Assembly (NCBI RefSeq): GCF_900105985.1
Contig: NZ_FNUB01000005.1
Coordinates: 930,001 to 994,000, forward strand
Reading direction: 5' to 3'
Source: Tenacibaculum sp. MAR_2010_89
GTDB lineage: Bacteria > Bacteroidota > Bacteroidia > Flavobacteriales > Flavobacteriaceae
DNA length: 64,000 nt
Shown here: positions 38,350 through 47,185 of the stretch, piece after piece
How the letters are laid out: the number at the start of each line of letters is the position of its first letter
Position numbering within the stretch: the first letter of the stretch is position 1
Notes under the pieces: model-generated
The model's database searches: none
The model's input: only the letters and a program-made list of their open reading frames with translations
What the model was told of the DNA's origin: nothing
Program-made: the position numbers and the translations under genes

Positions 38350-39468
38350 TTAATGTGGTTTGGCGTAAAAATCTTTTAAAGAGTTTGTATAGATACAATA
38401 ATTGATTTTAGAACTCCAAAAATCAATTTTCCTTGGATTAGGAGCTTCAGTTGGTACTAGCATTAGGGTTGTTTTATCATTTATTTTCTGTTGATTAATG
38501 TCAGTTCCAATTAAGTTTCGATGATCTAGGCTAGTATCTAAATAGTATAAATAATCATATACAAACTCAGTATATGATCTTTTTGATACTTCTTTTAAGC
38601 TAGTTAGCTCTAGGTTTTCATAGTTATTAGTTAATGCATTTTGAAACTCAACAGCATTTAAAGGAATATTATTTAAAGCAGGCATAACATTGAACTGACC
38701 ATCTACAAATGCCCATTTTTGTATATCATTAATAAAAACCTCAGTAGCTACATGTCCGGGAGAAGATTTTCTTGTTTCTACATCTTTAGTTTTTAAATAA
38801 ATAGTTCTAGCCTTAAAACCTGCATTTTCTAATTGGGCTTTTAGTACGATTGCATAGGCAAAGCAAGGAAATCTACCTCCAGCTTTAGCTTCATCTAAAA
38901 TAGTAATTGGGTCTGATTTACTTGGTGAGTTATTTCCGCTATGTTTCCATCTAGCATTTGTCCAATCTAAAATTTTCACGATTTTTTCAGTGTCGTTAGA
39001 TTTTTGATCGATTAAGTTTTGGATAGGGTATTTTGAAGCAAGTTTTGTTAGATATTGATTTTCTTTGTTGTTTTCATACAAAATAAAGAGACTGTCATTT
39101 TTAGAAGTAATGTTATGTTTTATTTCTTCCCTCGAAAAAGAAGTCCCTTTAATTATTGTATGTGCATATATAGAATCATTTAAGTGTACATAAAAATCAT
39201 ACGATTTCCCTTCAAAAACATCAAAAGAAATGCTATCCATGTCTGTTTTGAAAACGAACTTTTCAGGATTGGAAAGGCATTGTATTTTCAAAGTATCATG
39301 CTTTACTTGTGGAGCAATAGACCATCTTCCGTTATACCAGTTTTCTGCAATTTTAAAGCTAGTATTTACAGTTGATGCATTTATTACTGGATGATTGTTG
39401 TATGTTTTTGATTCTTTACAAGAAATAAATAAGCCTGTTAAAATAAGTACTAAAAATAGTTTTTTCAT
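38350..39468 (-). CDS. Transglutaminase-like lipoprotein
   Basis: 372 residues, lipobox LFISCKE (C17). Catalytic triad of the transglutaminase-like fold is visible: C202 in GGRFPCFAYAIVL, H239 in SPGHVATEVFI, D256 in WAFVDGQFN. The N-terminal 150 residues form a beta-rich domain. Probably a periplasmic or surface protease or peptide-modifying enzyme. Same strand as the DUF4097 genes, 56 bases after them, and may belong to that sigma regulon. Confidence 0.82.
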   Translation of the reverse strand: MKKLFLVLILTGLFISCKESKTYNNHPVINASTVNTSFKIAENWYNGRWSIAPQVKHDTLKIQCLSNPEKFVFKTDMDSISFDVFEGKSYDFYVHLNDSIYAHTIIKGTSFSREEIKHNITSKNDSLFILYENNKENQYLTKLASKYPIQNLIDQKSNDTEKIVKILDWTNARWKHSGNNSPSKSDPITILDEAKAGGRFPCFAYAIVLKAQLENAGFKARTIYLKTKDVETRKSSPGHVATEVFINDIQKWAFVDGQFNVMPALNNIPLNAVEFQNALTNNYENLELTSLKEVSKRSYTEFVYDYLYYLDTSLDHRNLIGTDINQQKINDKTTLMLVPTEAPNPRKIDFWSSKINYCIYTNSLKDFYAKPH

Positions 39469-39524
39469 AGTTATATATTGTGTTTATTTTATAGACTATA
39501 AATATACTTATAAGGTTGCCTTAT

Positions 39525-40256
39525 TTAAATTTTTCTTAACAGAATATCTCCACTAACGGTTTTTAATTTTAAATAAGCAGTACCGTTTTTTATGGTTCCT
39601 TGAATTTTATTACGAGATGATCTTTTGCTTTTTTGATTAAAGTCAATATCTAAATCTGAGTACACAGTACCAGTTAATGTTCTTGCTTCAAAAGTAGCAT
39701 CAGCTACAGCAACATCAATATCACCACTAACAGTTTTTAAATACATGTTTTCTGAGTGTTTTTTTATATCAATATTACCGCTAACTAAATCTAGCGTTAA
39801 TTTCCCTTGATATGAAGAAACGGCTACATCACCTGAAATACTTTTAACTTTTAAAGTCATTTTTTTAGGTACATAAATAACATAATTAATAACTATATTA
39901 TTATGGTTAGAACAAAAATTGTAACTGTTACAACCTTTACCACTGTGAGTTATAGTAACTCCTTTTTTATGTTTTTTAAATAAGTTTCCAAAATCAGATT
40001 TTACATTATAAATAGCTCCCGTTTTTTTGGTTTCAAATTTAAAGTAGTCATTGTCTTTATTGTCGTTTATATTAACGTTAGCAACTACTGAGATTTCATT
40101 TTTATTCCAATTTTGAACTTCTATAGTGTTAGCAAATTTGGTATTTACATACACTTCTTCAATAGAGTTAGAATTTTGTTTTGTTACTGCTTTTTTTTGA
40201 GCGGTTAGGTTACTAAAAGGCAATAGTAATCCTATGAATAAGAATAAACTTTTCAT
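39525..40256 (-). CDS. DUF4097 beta-helix family protein (1)
   Basis: 243 residues with signal peptide (ending near NLTAQ). Repeated strands such as LKVKSISGDVAVSSYQGKLTLDLVSGNIDIKKHSENMYLKTVSGDIDVAVADATFEARTLTGTVYSDLDI-type pattern, where SGDI recurs about every 20-25 residues, ending in KLKTVSGDILLRKI. Typical DUF4097/adhesin-like right-handed beta helix found next to ECF sigma systems. Contains a Cys pair (GKGCNSYNFC). Confidence 0.82.
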   Translation of the reverse strand: MKSLFLFIGLLLPFSNLTAQKKAVTKQNSNSIEEVYVNTKFANTIEVQNWNKNEISVVANVNINDNKDNDYFKFETKKTGAIYNVKSDFGNLFKKHKKGVTITHSGKGCNSYNFCSNHNNIVINYVIYVPKKMTLKVKSISGDVAVSSYQGKLTLDLVSGNIDIKKHSENMYLKTVSGDIDVAVADATFEARTLTGTVYSDLDIDFNQKSKRSSRNKIQGTIKNGTAYLKLKTVSGDILLRKI

Positions 40257-40299
40257 TTTTTTAGATTTTAAATTACGTGTGAATTAGTTTTTTAAGAGA

Positions 40300-41118
40300 C
40301 TATTTTTTTCTAAGATAGATGTCTCCCATTGATGATCTTAATTTAATTTGCACACCACCATTATTAATGGTGCTTACAATTCTTTTTCTACCACTTACAT
40401 TTTTTAAACCTTCTTTTGTAGGAATGTTAATATCAAAGTTGGTATACACTGTTTTGTTAGTTTTTATTTCTAAATCTGCTTTTGTTGAAGCAGGAATAGC
40501 AATGTCAATTTCACCAACAGATGAACTTATACTAATAGGAGATGATTGATTTACTTTACTAAAATCGATATTAATTGCTCCTGTACTAGAGTGGGCAGTA
40601 ATAGGTCCAGTAACATTTTTCATGTTTATTTGACCAACGTTTGAGTCAGCTTCAATTTCAGAAGAAAACCCTTCAATATGAATGCTTCCTAGGTTACCTG
40701 AATCTACAAAAAGATTAATGTTTTTTGGAAGCTCAAGCTGAATTCCATGTCGTTGGAAACGAGATTTTAAATCTTTAACAATTAAGGTGCTTCCTTCTTT
40801 TGTTATAGAAAAACCAAACCCATTAGTGTTGTCTTTACCTCCTGGGTAAATAGCGGTTAATCCTTTTCTTTTATCTTTTTTCTTTTGATGATGTTTGTTA
40901 TTTGAGTGTTCACGATCATTATCTTCTTCACATTGATTGTCAGAATGATTACTGTGATTTTTTAATAGTAATGAATTTGTATTCGTTGCTATAACTTTAA
41001 TTGTAGTGTTTGATAAAATATGTACTTTTTTTACTCCTTGTAAAGAATGTTTGTGTTCTTTGCCTTGAGAAAAAGCAGTGCTTCCAATAAATAATAATAA
41101 TAGGACTATTTTTTTCAT
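40300..41118 (-). CDS. DUF4097 beta-helix family protein (2)
   Basis: 272 residues, signal peptide ending near AFSQG. A His/Asp/Lys-rich stretch (residues about 55-90: NHSDNQCEEDNDREHSNNKHHQ) could bind metal. It is followed by the same short-strand repeats as the next gene (VDSGNLGSIHIEG, ADSNVGQINMKN, SSVGEIDIAIP) and the matching end IKLRSSMGDIYLRKK. Paralogue of the neighbour 43 bases downstream; follows the anti-sigma gene by 18 bases. Confidence 0.82.
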   Translation of the reverse strand: MKKIVLLLLFIGSTAFSQGKEHKHSLQGVKKVHILSNTTIKVIATNTNSLLLKNHSNHSDNQCEEDNDREHSNNKHHQKKKDKRKGLTAIYPGGKDNTNGFGFSITKEGSTLIVKDLKSRFQRHGIQLELPKNINLFVDSGNLGSIHIEGFSSEIEADSNVGQINMKNVTGPITAHSSTGAINIDFSKVNQSSPISISSSVGEIDIAIPASTKADLEIKTNKTVYTNFDINIPTKEGLKNVSGRKRIVSTINNGGVQIKLRSSMGDIYLRKK

Positions 41119-41136
41119 GATGTTTTATAATTTTAA

Positions 41137-41904
41137 TTACAATAAACTTGGTATGTTGTATTGTAGTTCTTGTTTAACATAATTTGGTGTTTCTTCGTTT
41201 TCTAGTAGTTTTTTCATGGGTTCGAGCGCTCTTTTTTCTTGTATTTTAGCTAAAATTTGAATTAATTCAATTTGAATAATGGCTTCTTTTTCTGTTTGCA
41301 ATGCTTTAATTAAAGCTGTTTTCACAAGTTCTAATGATGAAAATTTTGAAAGTGCTTCTGCTGCAGCTAATCGCACATTAACATTTTTATCATAGAATAG
41401 CTTATTAACTATGGCTTCAATTATTTCTGTATTATTTTCCGAAAACTTTTTTGAATTTGTTACTCCTAAAATTCGTTTACTAGCCGATTGGTTATCTAAT
41501 AAAGCAAAAAACTGTTGTTTCTGTTGTGTTTTTTGCTGACTAGCAATTGATGTTTTTTGTTGATTAGACTGCCTACCAATTAAAAAAGCACTTAAAACTA
41601 TTAAAATACTTGCAGCAATTTTTATATACGATTTCCAATCTGGTTTAGACTTTAATGAAATAACTTTAGTGTTTGCCTCTTTGATTTCTTTAGCTAAAAA
41701 GTTTTCAAAGTTCAATTTTAATGTTTCACCAGGTTTTTCTATTTCATCATTAGATATAATTAAAAGAATATCTTCTAATTTTTTTAATTCATTAGTACAA
41801 TTATCACAAACTCTTATATGAGTTTCTATTTTTAAATGCTCTTCTTTTGAGAGTTTATTATCTATATAATCAATAAGTTGATTTTGTACGTCGTTACAAT
41901 TCAT
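41137..41904 (-). CDS. Anti-sigma factor: zinc finger, TM helix, HEAT repeats
   Basis: 255 residues from ATG 41904; a TTG at 41922 overlapping the sigma stop would add six residues. N-terminal HxxxCxxC zinc-finger (HIRVCDNC), one transmembrane helix (about 95-112, IAASILIVLSAFLIG), then an outer part with HEAT-type helices (VRLAAAEALSKF; VKTALIKALQTEK; IIQIELIQILAKIQEKRALEPMKKLLENEE). Zinc-binding anti-sigma factors with periplasmic HEAT repeats sense envelope state in other bacteria only rarely; the signal here is unknown. Confidence 0.87.
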   Translation of the reverse strand: MNCNDVQNQLIDYIDNKLSKEEHLKIETHIRVCDNCTNELKKLEDILLIISNDEIEKPGETLKLNFENFLAKEIKEANTKVISLKSKPDWKSYIKIAASILIVLSAFLIGRQSNQQKTSIASQQKTQQKQQFFALLDNQSASKRILGVTNSKKFSENNTEIIEAIVNKLFYDKNVNVRLAAAEALSKFSSLELVKTALIKALQTEKEAIIQIELIQILAKIQEKRALEPMKKLLENEETPNYVKQELQYNIPSLL

Positions 41905-41918
41905 AATATGTTTTTTTA

Positions 41919-42458
41919 TCAACCTTCTATAGTTTGAAAATACATGTTTTTTAATTTCTTTAAAGCCCTATGTGTTTTGACTTTTATAGCTCCTGCTGAA
42001 CTTCCTAAAATCTCAGCAATTTGTTCGTAATTTATTCCCTGATATCTATGCATTACAATTAATTCTCTATCAGAAACACTCAACTGTTGTAATGATTTTT
42101 GTAAATGCTCAATTGCTTCTTTATTTCCTTCTGAAGCTATTTCTTTATTCGAGCTTATTAAATCATCATTAATAATATTGGCTCTTTCTTTTTTGTTTTT
42201 TTGATAGTGACTTGTAAAAATATTTCTTGCTATTGTAAATATCCAAGACGCAAAATTTCCACTTTTATAAGATGATTTATATTTTAATATTTTTATAAAT
42301 ACTTCTTGTGTTAAATCTTCACTAATCGTTTTATCACGTAACATTTTCTTGAAAAAATTATAGATGCGAAGATGATATCTATCAAAAATGATGGATAGCT
42401 TTTCTAGGTCTCCATTGGCAACTAGTAACATAAGTTCTTCGTCTGTTAAGTTTTTCAA
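41919..42458 (-). CDS. ECF-type RNA polymerase sigma factor
   Basis: 179 residues from TTG 42458 (LKNLTDEELMLLVANGD); the first ATG is nine codons in and would cut the usual N-terminus. Region 2 FDRYHLRIYNFFKKMLRDKTISEDLTQEVFIKI and FASWIFTIARNIFTSHYQ; region 4 LSVSDRELIVMHRYQGINYEQIAEILGSSAGAIKVKTHRALKKL. Heads the operon with anti-sigma, two DUF4097 proteins and perhaps the transglutaminase-like lipoprotein. Confidence 0.92.
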   Translation of the reverse strand: MKNLTDEELMLLVANGDLEKLSIIFDRYHLRIYNFFKKMLRDKTISEDLTQEVFIKILKYKSSYKSGNFASWIFTIARNIFTSHYQKNKKERANIINDDLISSNKEIASEGNKEAIEHLQKSLQQLSVSDRELIVMHRYQGINYEQIAEILGSSAGAIKVKTHRALKKLKNMYFQTIEG

Positions 42459-42540
42459 TGTGTTAGTTTTGGTTAGTTTCTATCTTTAAAACCATCAATT
42501 TACAAAAAGGTTACACTTAGGGTGAAAAAAAATTAAAGAA

Positions 42541-42572
42541 TAAAAAAACTCACCATTGGGTGAGTTTTAAAT
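42541..42572 (-). terminator. Terminator after the OmpA-like/TPR gene
   Basis: Arms AAAACTCACC / GGTGAGTTTT around a 4-nt loop; an A-run on the plus strand gives the T-run for minus-strand transcripts. Confidence 0.85.
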
Positions 42573-42604
42573 TATAGTTGATTAAAGTTAAGTTTTACTT
42601 AAAG

Positions 42605-44482
42605 TTATTTAGTTGTATTACAGCTTTCACAGTATGCTTTGCGTAAGTATTTGTCTTCAAGCAACTGAAAGGTAACACCACCTTCTAGTGAAGGATTAAA
42701 AAGTTTACAAAAACGATCTTTATTCATGTTAATGGCATTTAGCATGATAGTTCTGTATTCAGTCGTTTCAGTATATGCTGTATTTATGATCGTTAAATTT
42801 AAATAATAAAATAGTAAATCTTCATCTATGGTAATACTTCTAGCTTTTTTATCTAATAGTTCAATAGCACTATCTATATTGGCATAATGAGTTAAAAATT
42901 GAGCTAAACTCAAGTAGTCATAGTTTGAAAGAGGAAACTTTTTATAGTTGTTTAAAATATACTTTACAGAAACATCTTTTTTAGCATAGTCTCTTTTCCT
43001 CATTTCTTTTTCTGCTTTTACTATATGAAAGTTTACAAGCATTCGGTCTATTAATTTTTGATTAATGCCATGTTTTTTTAAGTTGAAAATTTCCTTTTTA
43101 AAATTATTTTCATTGAATGACTTTGCATTGTTTCTCCAAATAACAAACTTTAAAACAGCTAAATTGTATTTTATTCTTTTGTTTTTTGGTGCTATTTTTT
43201 CTAATTGCTCTAATTCATGAGTAACAATTAATGTTTGACTAATATTGTTTAAATACTTAACCATACTATTTTTGGTAAGTAGGGTGATGTATTTTTTTTG
43301 CCTAGGAATTTCCATTTTAGTTAAAACTTCTGGAGAATATCTTTCAGCTAACTTTCCTATAATAGTATTTTGAATGTTTATTGCTTGTTGTATATCGTTA
43401 TTAACAATGTTTTCATTAAAAAGCGTTACCAATTTAGTGATTGGCATGTCTTTATATTTATCAATTTTATCGAGTTCTAAAGTAAGTACCGCTTTTCGAT
43501 GATTTTTTAAATAAGGCTCTAAATCAGTAGCTACTTTACCTACTAATTTCTTTTTTATTTCTTTTTTTGATAAATCTGTAAAATCAGTATAAGCAGTTTC
43601 TTCAATGTCATTTAAAAACTCTACCCAATTTTCTGAGGTTTTAACTTCTGTTTGGATATGAGGTTTTTGAAAGGACTGTAGTGCTTTTGCAATACTACTA
43701 GCACGTTGATTTTGTAGTTCAGTATTTCTTTTTAAACTTCCTTCAACTGATGCATAAGCTCTAATATTAATTTTTTTAATGTTAAAATCTGTTAGTTGTA
43801 AAGAGTCATATAAAGGTTTAATATCTTCAGGTAAATAAGTGGCTTTATTTTTTTTGAAAGGGATAGTGAATTTTAGCGTTTTATATTTTTTTACAAATTT
43901 ATCTTTTTGAGTAGTTATGCTTTTTGTTTTGTACACTAATGAGTCTAAATATACTCCCATATCTAGTAAATCCCATGGGTATGATTGTAAATTGTATATA
44001 TAGTAATATTCGCATAATGTTCTATTTGCTAAAAACAAAATATTAAATTCTAATTCATCTTTTGCAAGCGGTTTGGGTATTTGTCCTACATATACTCTAT
44101 ACCTTTTTTGATAGGGCTTTAAACTTCTTCGTAACTGTTTTGCATATACAGGTTTTAATAAAAGACCTCTTACTTGTTGTGGCTTTACATCTTCATTACA
44201 TTCATATCTTGTTTTTGGTACAATATCTACAGCTATACCATCACCTGTTTGTTTAAAAAGTTGTGTAAACCACTTTTTGTTATTTATTTCAAAATATAGT
44301 TTCGTACCTTCTCTTTTAATACCAAACTTTATTTCTTTAGGTTTTTGCCTAAACATTTTTGAAAAGTATTGGCACTGTTGACTTCTTTCACTTTGAGTAG
44401 TTTGTATTTTTATACCATGTTGGTTTTGACCAAAACATAGACTGTTTAAAAATAGCGCAATTAGTAGTAGGTAGTTTTTCAT
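42605..44482 (-). CDS. Exported protein with OmpA-like motif and helical C-terminus
   Basis: 625 residues, signal peptide ending near CFGQ. Residues about 235-345 contain KINIRAYASVEGS...NTELQNQRASSIAKAL, the layout of the OmpA C-terminal peptidoglycan-binding fold, though it is in the middle of the protein rather than at the end. From about 350 on the sequence is helical and looks like degenerate TPR repeats. Two Cys pairs close the protein (EGGVTFQ...YCESC). No family name recognised. Single gene ending at a terminator. Confidence 0.6.
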   Translation of the reverse strand: MKNYLLLIALFLNSLCFGQNQHGIKIQTTQSERSQQCQYFSKMFRQKPKEIKFGIKREGTKLYFEINNKKWFTQLFKQTGDGIAVDIVPKTRYECNEDVKPQQVRGLLLKPVYAKQLRRSLKPYQKRYRVYVGQIPKPLAKDELEFNILFLANRTLCEYYYIYNLQSYPWDLLDMGVYLDSLVYKTKSITTQKDKFVKKYKTLKFTIPFKKNKATYLPEDIKPLYDSLQLTDFNIKKINIRAYASVEGSLKRNTELQNQRASSIAKALQSFQKPHIQTEVKTSENWVEFLNDIEETAYTDFTDLSKKEIKKKLVGKVATDLEPYLKNHRKAVLTLELDKIDKYKDMPITKLVTLFNENIVNNDIQQAINIQNTIIGKLAERYSPEVLTKMEIPRQKKYITLLTKNSMVKYLNNISQTLIVTHELEQLEKIAPKNKRIKYNLAVLKFVIWRNNAKSFNENNFKKEIFNLKKHGINQKLIDRMLVNFHIVKAEKEMRKRDYAKKDVSVKYILNNYKKFPLSNYDYLSLAQFLTHYANIDSAIELLDKKARSITIDEDLLFYYLNLTIINTAYTETTEYRTIMLNAINMNKDRFCKLFNPSLEGGVTFQLLEDKYLRKAYCESCNTTK

Positions 44483-44553
44483 AGTTTATTTTATTGAATA
44501 TAATTTTAAGTAGGATGTTTATTATTTTTAAGTGCAATGCAACTTGATTTTAA

Positions 44554-44967
44554 TTAATTTAAAATTAAAAGAAGTTGTTTAGTCTCTTCTAAAAGAGATA
44601 GCAATATTTCAATTTTAATATTAAATTCATCTTCAAAATATGGATGTTTTAAAAAGATTGTGTTATTTTTTATATTATATAAAACAGAAACTGTCATGTC
44701 ATGTGCTCCAGCAATATGTGCATAAAACTTATCTCCGTAGGAATTAAATCCACCAAGTTTTTTAATTATGTAACTTTCTATTTCTGGTAATGATTTGGCC
44801 ATTATACATTCAAAACTTTTTAAACGACCTATTTCATAATCAATATTGTCTATTTTTTGATTACTTAAATATTCATTTAAATAGTTTAATTTTCCTTTTG
44901 AAGCTATAAAAACTAAACCATTATATTTTGACCAACTTATTTCTTTTGAAATATTTTTTATTTTCAT
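44554..44967 (-). CDS. Small cytosolic protein, probable immunity gene (137 aa)
   Basis: 137 residues, no signal peptide. Contains FYAHIAGAHDMTVSVLYNIKNNTIFLKHPYFEDEF. No recognised family. Its start codon lies two to five bases after a short displaced toxin C-terminus (44972-45007), the same arrangement as the real toxin/immunity junction at 48816-48821, so an orphan immunity protein is the best guess. Last gene of the array. Confidence 0.6.
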   Translation of the reverse strand: MKIKNISKEISWSKYNGLVFIASKGKLNYLNEYLSNQKIDNIDYEIGRLKSFECIMAKSLPEIESYIIKKLGGFNSYGDKFYAHIAGAHDMTVSVLYNIKNNTIFLKHPYFEDEFNIKIEILLSLLEETKQLLLILN

Positions 44968-44971
44968 TTTA

Positions 44972-45007
44972 TCATTCTGGAAATATAAACTTTATGCTTT
45001 TCTTAAA
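44972..45007 (-). pseudogene. Displaced toxin C-terminus (…SIKFIFPE)
   Basis: After a TAA the minus strand reads FKKSIKFIFPE then TGA, immediately before TAAA and the ATG of the 137-aa gene. The IK-x-x-FP ending matches the C-terminus of the EndoU toxin (IKTAFPNL) and two other remnants in this array. Only 11 residues, so identification rests on position and pattern. Confidence 0.5.
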
Positions 45008-45057
45008 TTAACTAACTATTTTTATTGTTGTTTATTTTTTTGTTACCATTTAAAGTT

Positions 45058-45252
45058 TTATTGTAAAAAATACTCTTTTCGGTTATCTTGAATTATAAAC
45101 TTTTCTGTTAAAAGTTCTACTAATCCATTACATAATTCAAGAATTAGTTTGTGGTTGTTATTATTTTTAAGTTTCCTTTCTATTTGATAATAATTCAAAT
45201 AGCCATCTCTTTCAAATAAAAATGATAGTATTAATGTTTTAAGTTCTTTCAT
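45058..45252 (-). CDS. 64-residue protein of duplicated immunity cassette
   Basis: 64 residues, helical and charged (MKELKTLILSFLFERDGYLNYYQIERK). No recognised family; the fold could be a small winged helix. It follows the DIGAD-type immunity gene by 51 bases. A second copy at 48226-48417, about 80% identical in DNA, has lost its start codon. Confidence 0.6.
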   Translation of the reverse strand: MKELKTLILSFLFERDGYLNYYQIERKLKNNNNHKLILELCNGLVELLTEKFIIQDNRKEYFLQ

Positions 45253-45303
45253 TATTTATACTAAAATAGATGTACTGTTATTATAATGTTGACTATAGTT
45301 CGG

Positions 45304-45639
45304 TTATCTGTCAGTACTTTCTAAAATGGCAAGCCATTCCATAATTAACTCTTTAAAATCAGATGTAGGTAATTCAAAATCAGAATGACCTAAATCACTC
45401 TCTATTAATTTAGTATTACTTTGCTCTATATAAGCTAGTCCAACAACATCTGCTCCTATATCATTGAATTCTAATTTTCCATTTATAACGGAATCAATTT
45501 CAGGTAATAAATCTTCTTTTATTTCTTCTATATTATCCCAAAAGCTGATAAAGTGAGAAAGAATTTGTTTTTTGTTATCTGTTGTTACAACAGATATGTT
45601 CTTATTAATAGATAAGTTATATTTTTTTAATAATTTCAT
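45304..45639 (-). CDS. Immunity-type protein, second copy of the EndoU toxin partner
   Basis: 111 residues. The C-terminal two thirds (from KEDLLPEIDSVING onward, including EFNDIGADVVG and SDFELPTSDFKEL) is almost identical to the protein encoded right behind the EndoU toxin (48469-48816). The first 40 residues differ strongly. It starts 2 bases after a displaced toxin C-terminus. Probably a diversified copy that protects against a related EndoU toxin. No named family. Confidence 0.75.
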   Translation of the reverse strand: MKLLKKYNLSINKNISVVTTDNKKQILSHFISFWDNIEEIKEDLLPEIDSVINGKLEFNDIGADVVGLAYIEQSNTKLIESDLGHSDFELPTSDFKELIMEWLAILESTDR

Positions 45640-45641
45640 AA

Positions 45642-45722
45642 TTATAAACTTGGAAAGGCTGTTTTTATATCACTTGAATTATCTAAATATATTTTAATTA
45701 GTTCTTGAAACTCCAAAACACC
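45642..45722 (-). pseudogene. Displaced EndoU-like toxin C-terminus
   Basis: Minus-strand frame reads GVLEFQELIKIYLDNSSDI followed by KTAFPSL and TAA, matching ITIFLDDLGNIKTAFPNL at the end of the intact EndoU toxin. The stop, a TT spacer and the ATG of the immunity gene repeat the spacing at 48816-48821 exactly. It overlaps the last 29 bases of the 144-aa gene in another frame. A toxin tip carried along with its immunity gene after recombination. Confidence 0.75.
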
Positions 45723-46128
45723 AATTAGTATAATATCCGCCTTCTAATTCTATTTTCTCTAAGTCGGCTAGGGTAAAAAACGACTCTCCATACAAGGATA
45801 TGATATGATTGGGGTTTAACTTTAAGTATTCTAATGAAAAGTCATACATCAAATGATCATAATCTGCCTGATCGGTTACTCCTAGTCTATAATAGGATTT
45901 ATCTTCATCTTTAACCTCTATTTGGTCGTTTTCAAGATTTAAATAAAAATAATCTTCATTCTCTTGATTAAGAGTTTTATATTTTTTAGAAATATATAAT
46001 TCAAAATATTTTGGATTAGAAGTTTTTTCAATGCTTAAATTTACCTCACTAGTTTCGCAACATTTCTCAATGCTATCTAGAATGCCCTTGGGTAATACCT
46101 TCTTTTTTGTTAAAATAAGTAAAGCCAT
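45694..46128 (-). CDS. Uncharacterised 144-residue protein in immunity array
   Basis: 144 residues, no signal peptide. Acidic middle (NQENEDYFYLNLENDQIEVKDEDKSYYRLG) and a C-terminus with FTLADLEKIELEGGYYTNWCFGVS. Not recognised. Size, acidity and position among immunity genes suggest an orphan immunity protein. Its 3' end runs into the displaced EndoU tip. Confidence 0.6.
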   Translation of the reverse strand: MALLILTKKKVLPKGILDSIEKCCETSEVNLSIEKTSNPKYFELYISKKYKTLNQENEDYFYLNLENDQIEVKDEDKSYYRLGVTDQADYDHLMYDFSLEYLKLNPNHIISLYGESFFTLADLEKIELEGGYYTNWCFGVSRTN

Positions 46129-46321
46129 TAATCTATTATTTTTATGAGTTTATCTAAAAGGGCTTTAATGACTATTTACCAAATTACCTAATTGAAAATC
46201 TTCACTATTTGTATGATTTTTAATTTTCAATTTAGTGTTTGATTATGTCTAGTTTACTAGTTTTAGAATTGTTGTTTTTAAGCCCAAGAGATTTTATATC
46301 TTTTCTCGTTTTTCAAAAACT

Positions 46322-46395
46322 GTAGCCAATCTTAACTGGTTTTTTATTTATTAATATTACAATTTTAGTAGAAAGATATTTCCTTATCGAAAACA
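46322..46395 (-). repeat. 74-bp perfect direct repeat, copy 1
   Basis: Identical over 74 bases to 47753-47826 and in the same orientation. Each copy lies just after a hairpin that ends the preceding gene (minus-strand order) and before the next array gene. It begins GTAGCCAATC and ends CGAAAACA on the plus strand. Confidence 0.9.
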
Positions 46396-46416
46396 GCCTG
46401 TCTTTAAAAAGGCTGT
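46391..46416 (-). terminator. Terminator of the 239-aa protein gene
   Basis: AACAGCC / GGCTGTT hairpin; on the minus strand it is followed by a T-run. Overlaps the end of the 74-bp repeat. Confidence 0.6.
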
Positions 46417-46437
46417 TCTTACTTTTTATTTTAAATG

Positions 46438-47157
46438 TTAGTTAGTAGAAGTTATTCTTTTTTTTATACTTTCTAATAGTTTTTTATCTTGCTTTTTTAA
46501 ATTATACTCTTTGAGTTCATAAAAATTATATAAACTAGGAGAATCTTTGTCGTATGATTTTATTTCTAAAATTAAACCGGTTAAATTAATGTTTTTGTTT
46601 AAATCAAGAATTTCATAATTATTAAAAGGAATTTTTATTTTGTCATTAACATAAACTTCATTAACATCTATAAGCTCACCTAAAGAAGATTGTCTTATTT
46701 CAGTGATAACTATTTTATAGGCTTCAATACCGTTGATTGTTTTTTTATCATTTCTGTCTACTTCAATTTTATGTTTTATGTTCCATTTCTTTTTTAAACC
46801 TTCAGTAACCTCAAAAAACCTTTTGTATTCTTTATTATTTTTATAAAAGAGGGTATGTTTTTTTTGTTTTTCAGGAATAAATAAAATTTTAGTATCAGCA
46901 GTTTTTATTAATACAGTATCAGGATAGATATTTAACTCTACATTAAATGAAAGGTTTTTGAAGCTTTTTATTGCTTCAAAAATTCCTTTGGTTATTAAAG
47001 TATCTTCTTTGGTTTCGTTTTGAGCATAAAATTCATTTATTGCAGAATTATCCATTTTTAAAGTTAAAGAATACTTTAAATACCCATCTGTTATATTTTG
47101 AGTTAAAGCTTTTACACTCAATAAAAATAGGATTATTAAAAATGTTTTTTTTATCAT
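46438..47157 (-). CDS. Exported GLPGLI-like protein
   Basis: 239 residues, signal peptide ending near ALTQ. Beta-rich; TINGIEAYKIVI and the following strands resemble GLPGLI-family or DUF4412-type lipoproteins/exported proteins in Bacteroidota. It starts 28 bases after the SMI1/KNR4 gene. Being exported, it is out of place among cytosolic immunity genes: it might protect the periplasm or be a passenger. Confidence 0.6.
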   Translation of the reverse strand: MIKKTFLIILFLLSVKALTQNITDGYLKYSLTLKMDNSAINEFYAQNETKEDTLITKGIFEAIKSFKNLSFNVELNIYPDTVLIKTADTKILFIPEKQKKHTLFYKNNKEYKRFFEVTEGLKKKWNIKHKIEVDRNDKKTINGIEAYKIVITEIRQSSLGELIDVNEVYVNDKIKIPFNNYEILDLNKNINLTGLILEIKSYDKDSPSLYNFYELKEYNLKKQDKKLLESIKKRITSTN

Positions 47158-47185
47158 TTTTACTTTAGTTATGATTGTTTTGGGG

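Larger units (their letters stand above)
46129..46437. other. Intergenic stretch with repeat copy and hairpin
   Basis: 309 bases. It holds one copy of the 74-bp repeat (46322-46395) and a terminator-like hairpin for the gene ending at 46438. The remainder (46140-46320) has only fragments on the minus strand, such as a frame ending QLGNLVNSH, which may be remains of older array genes. Confidence 0.5.
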
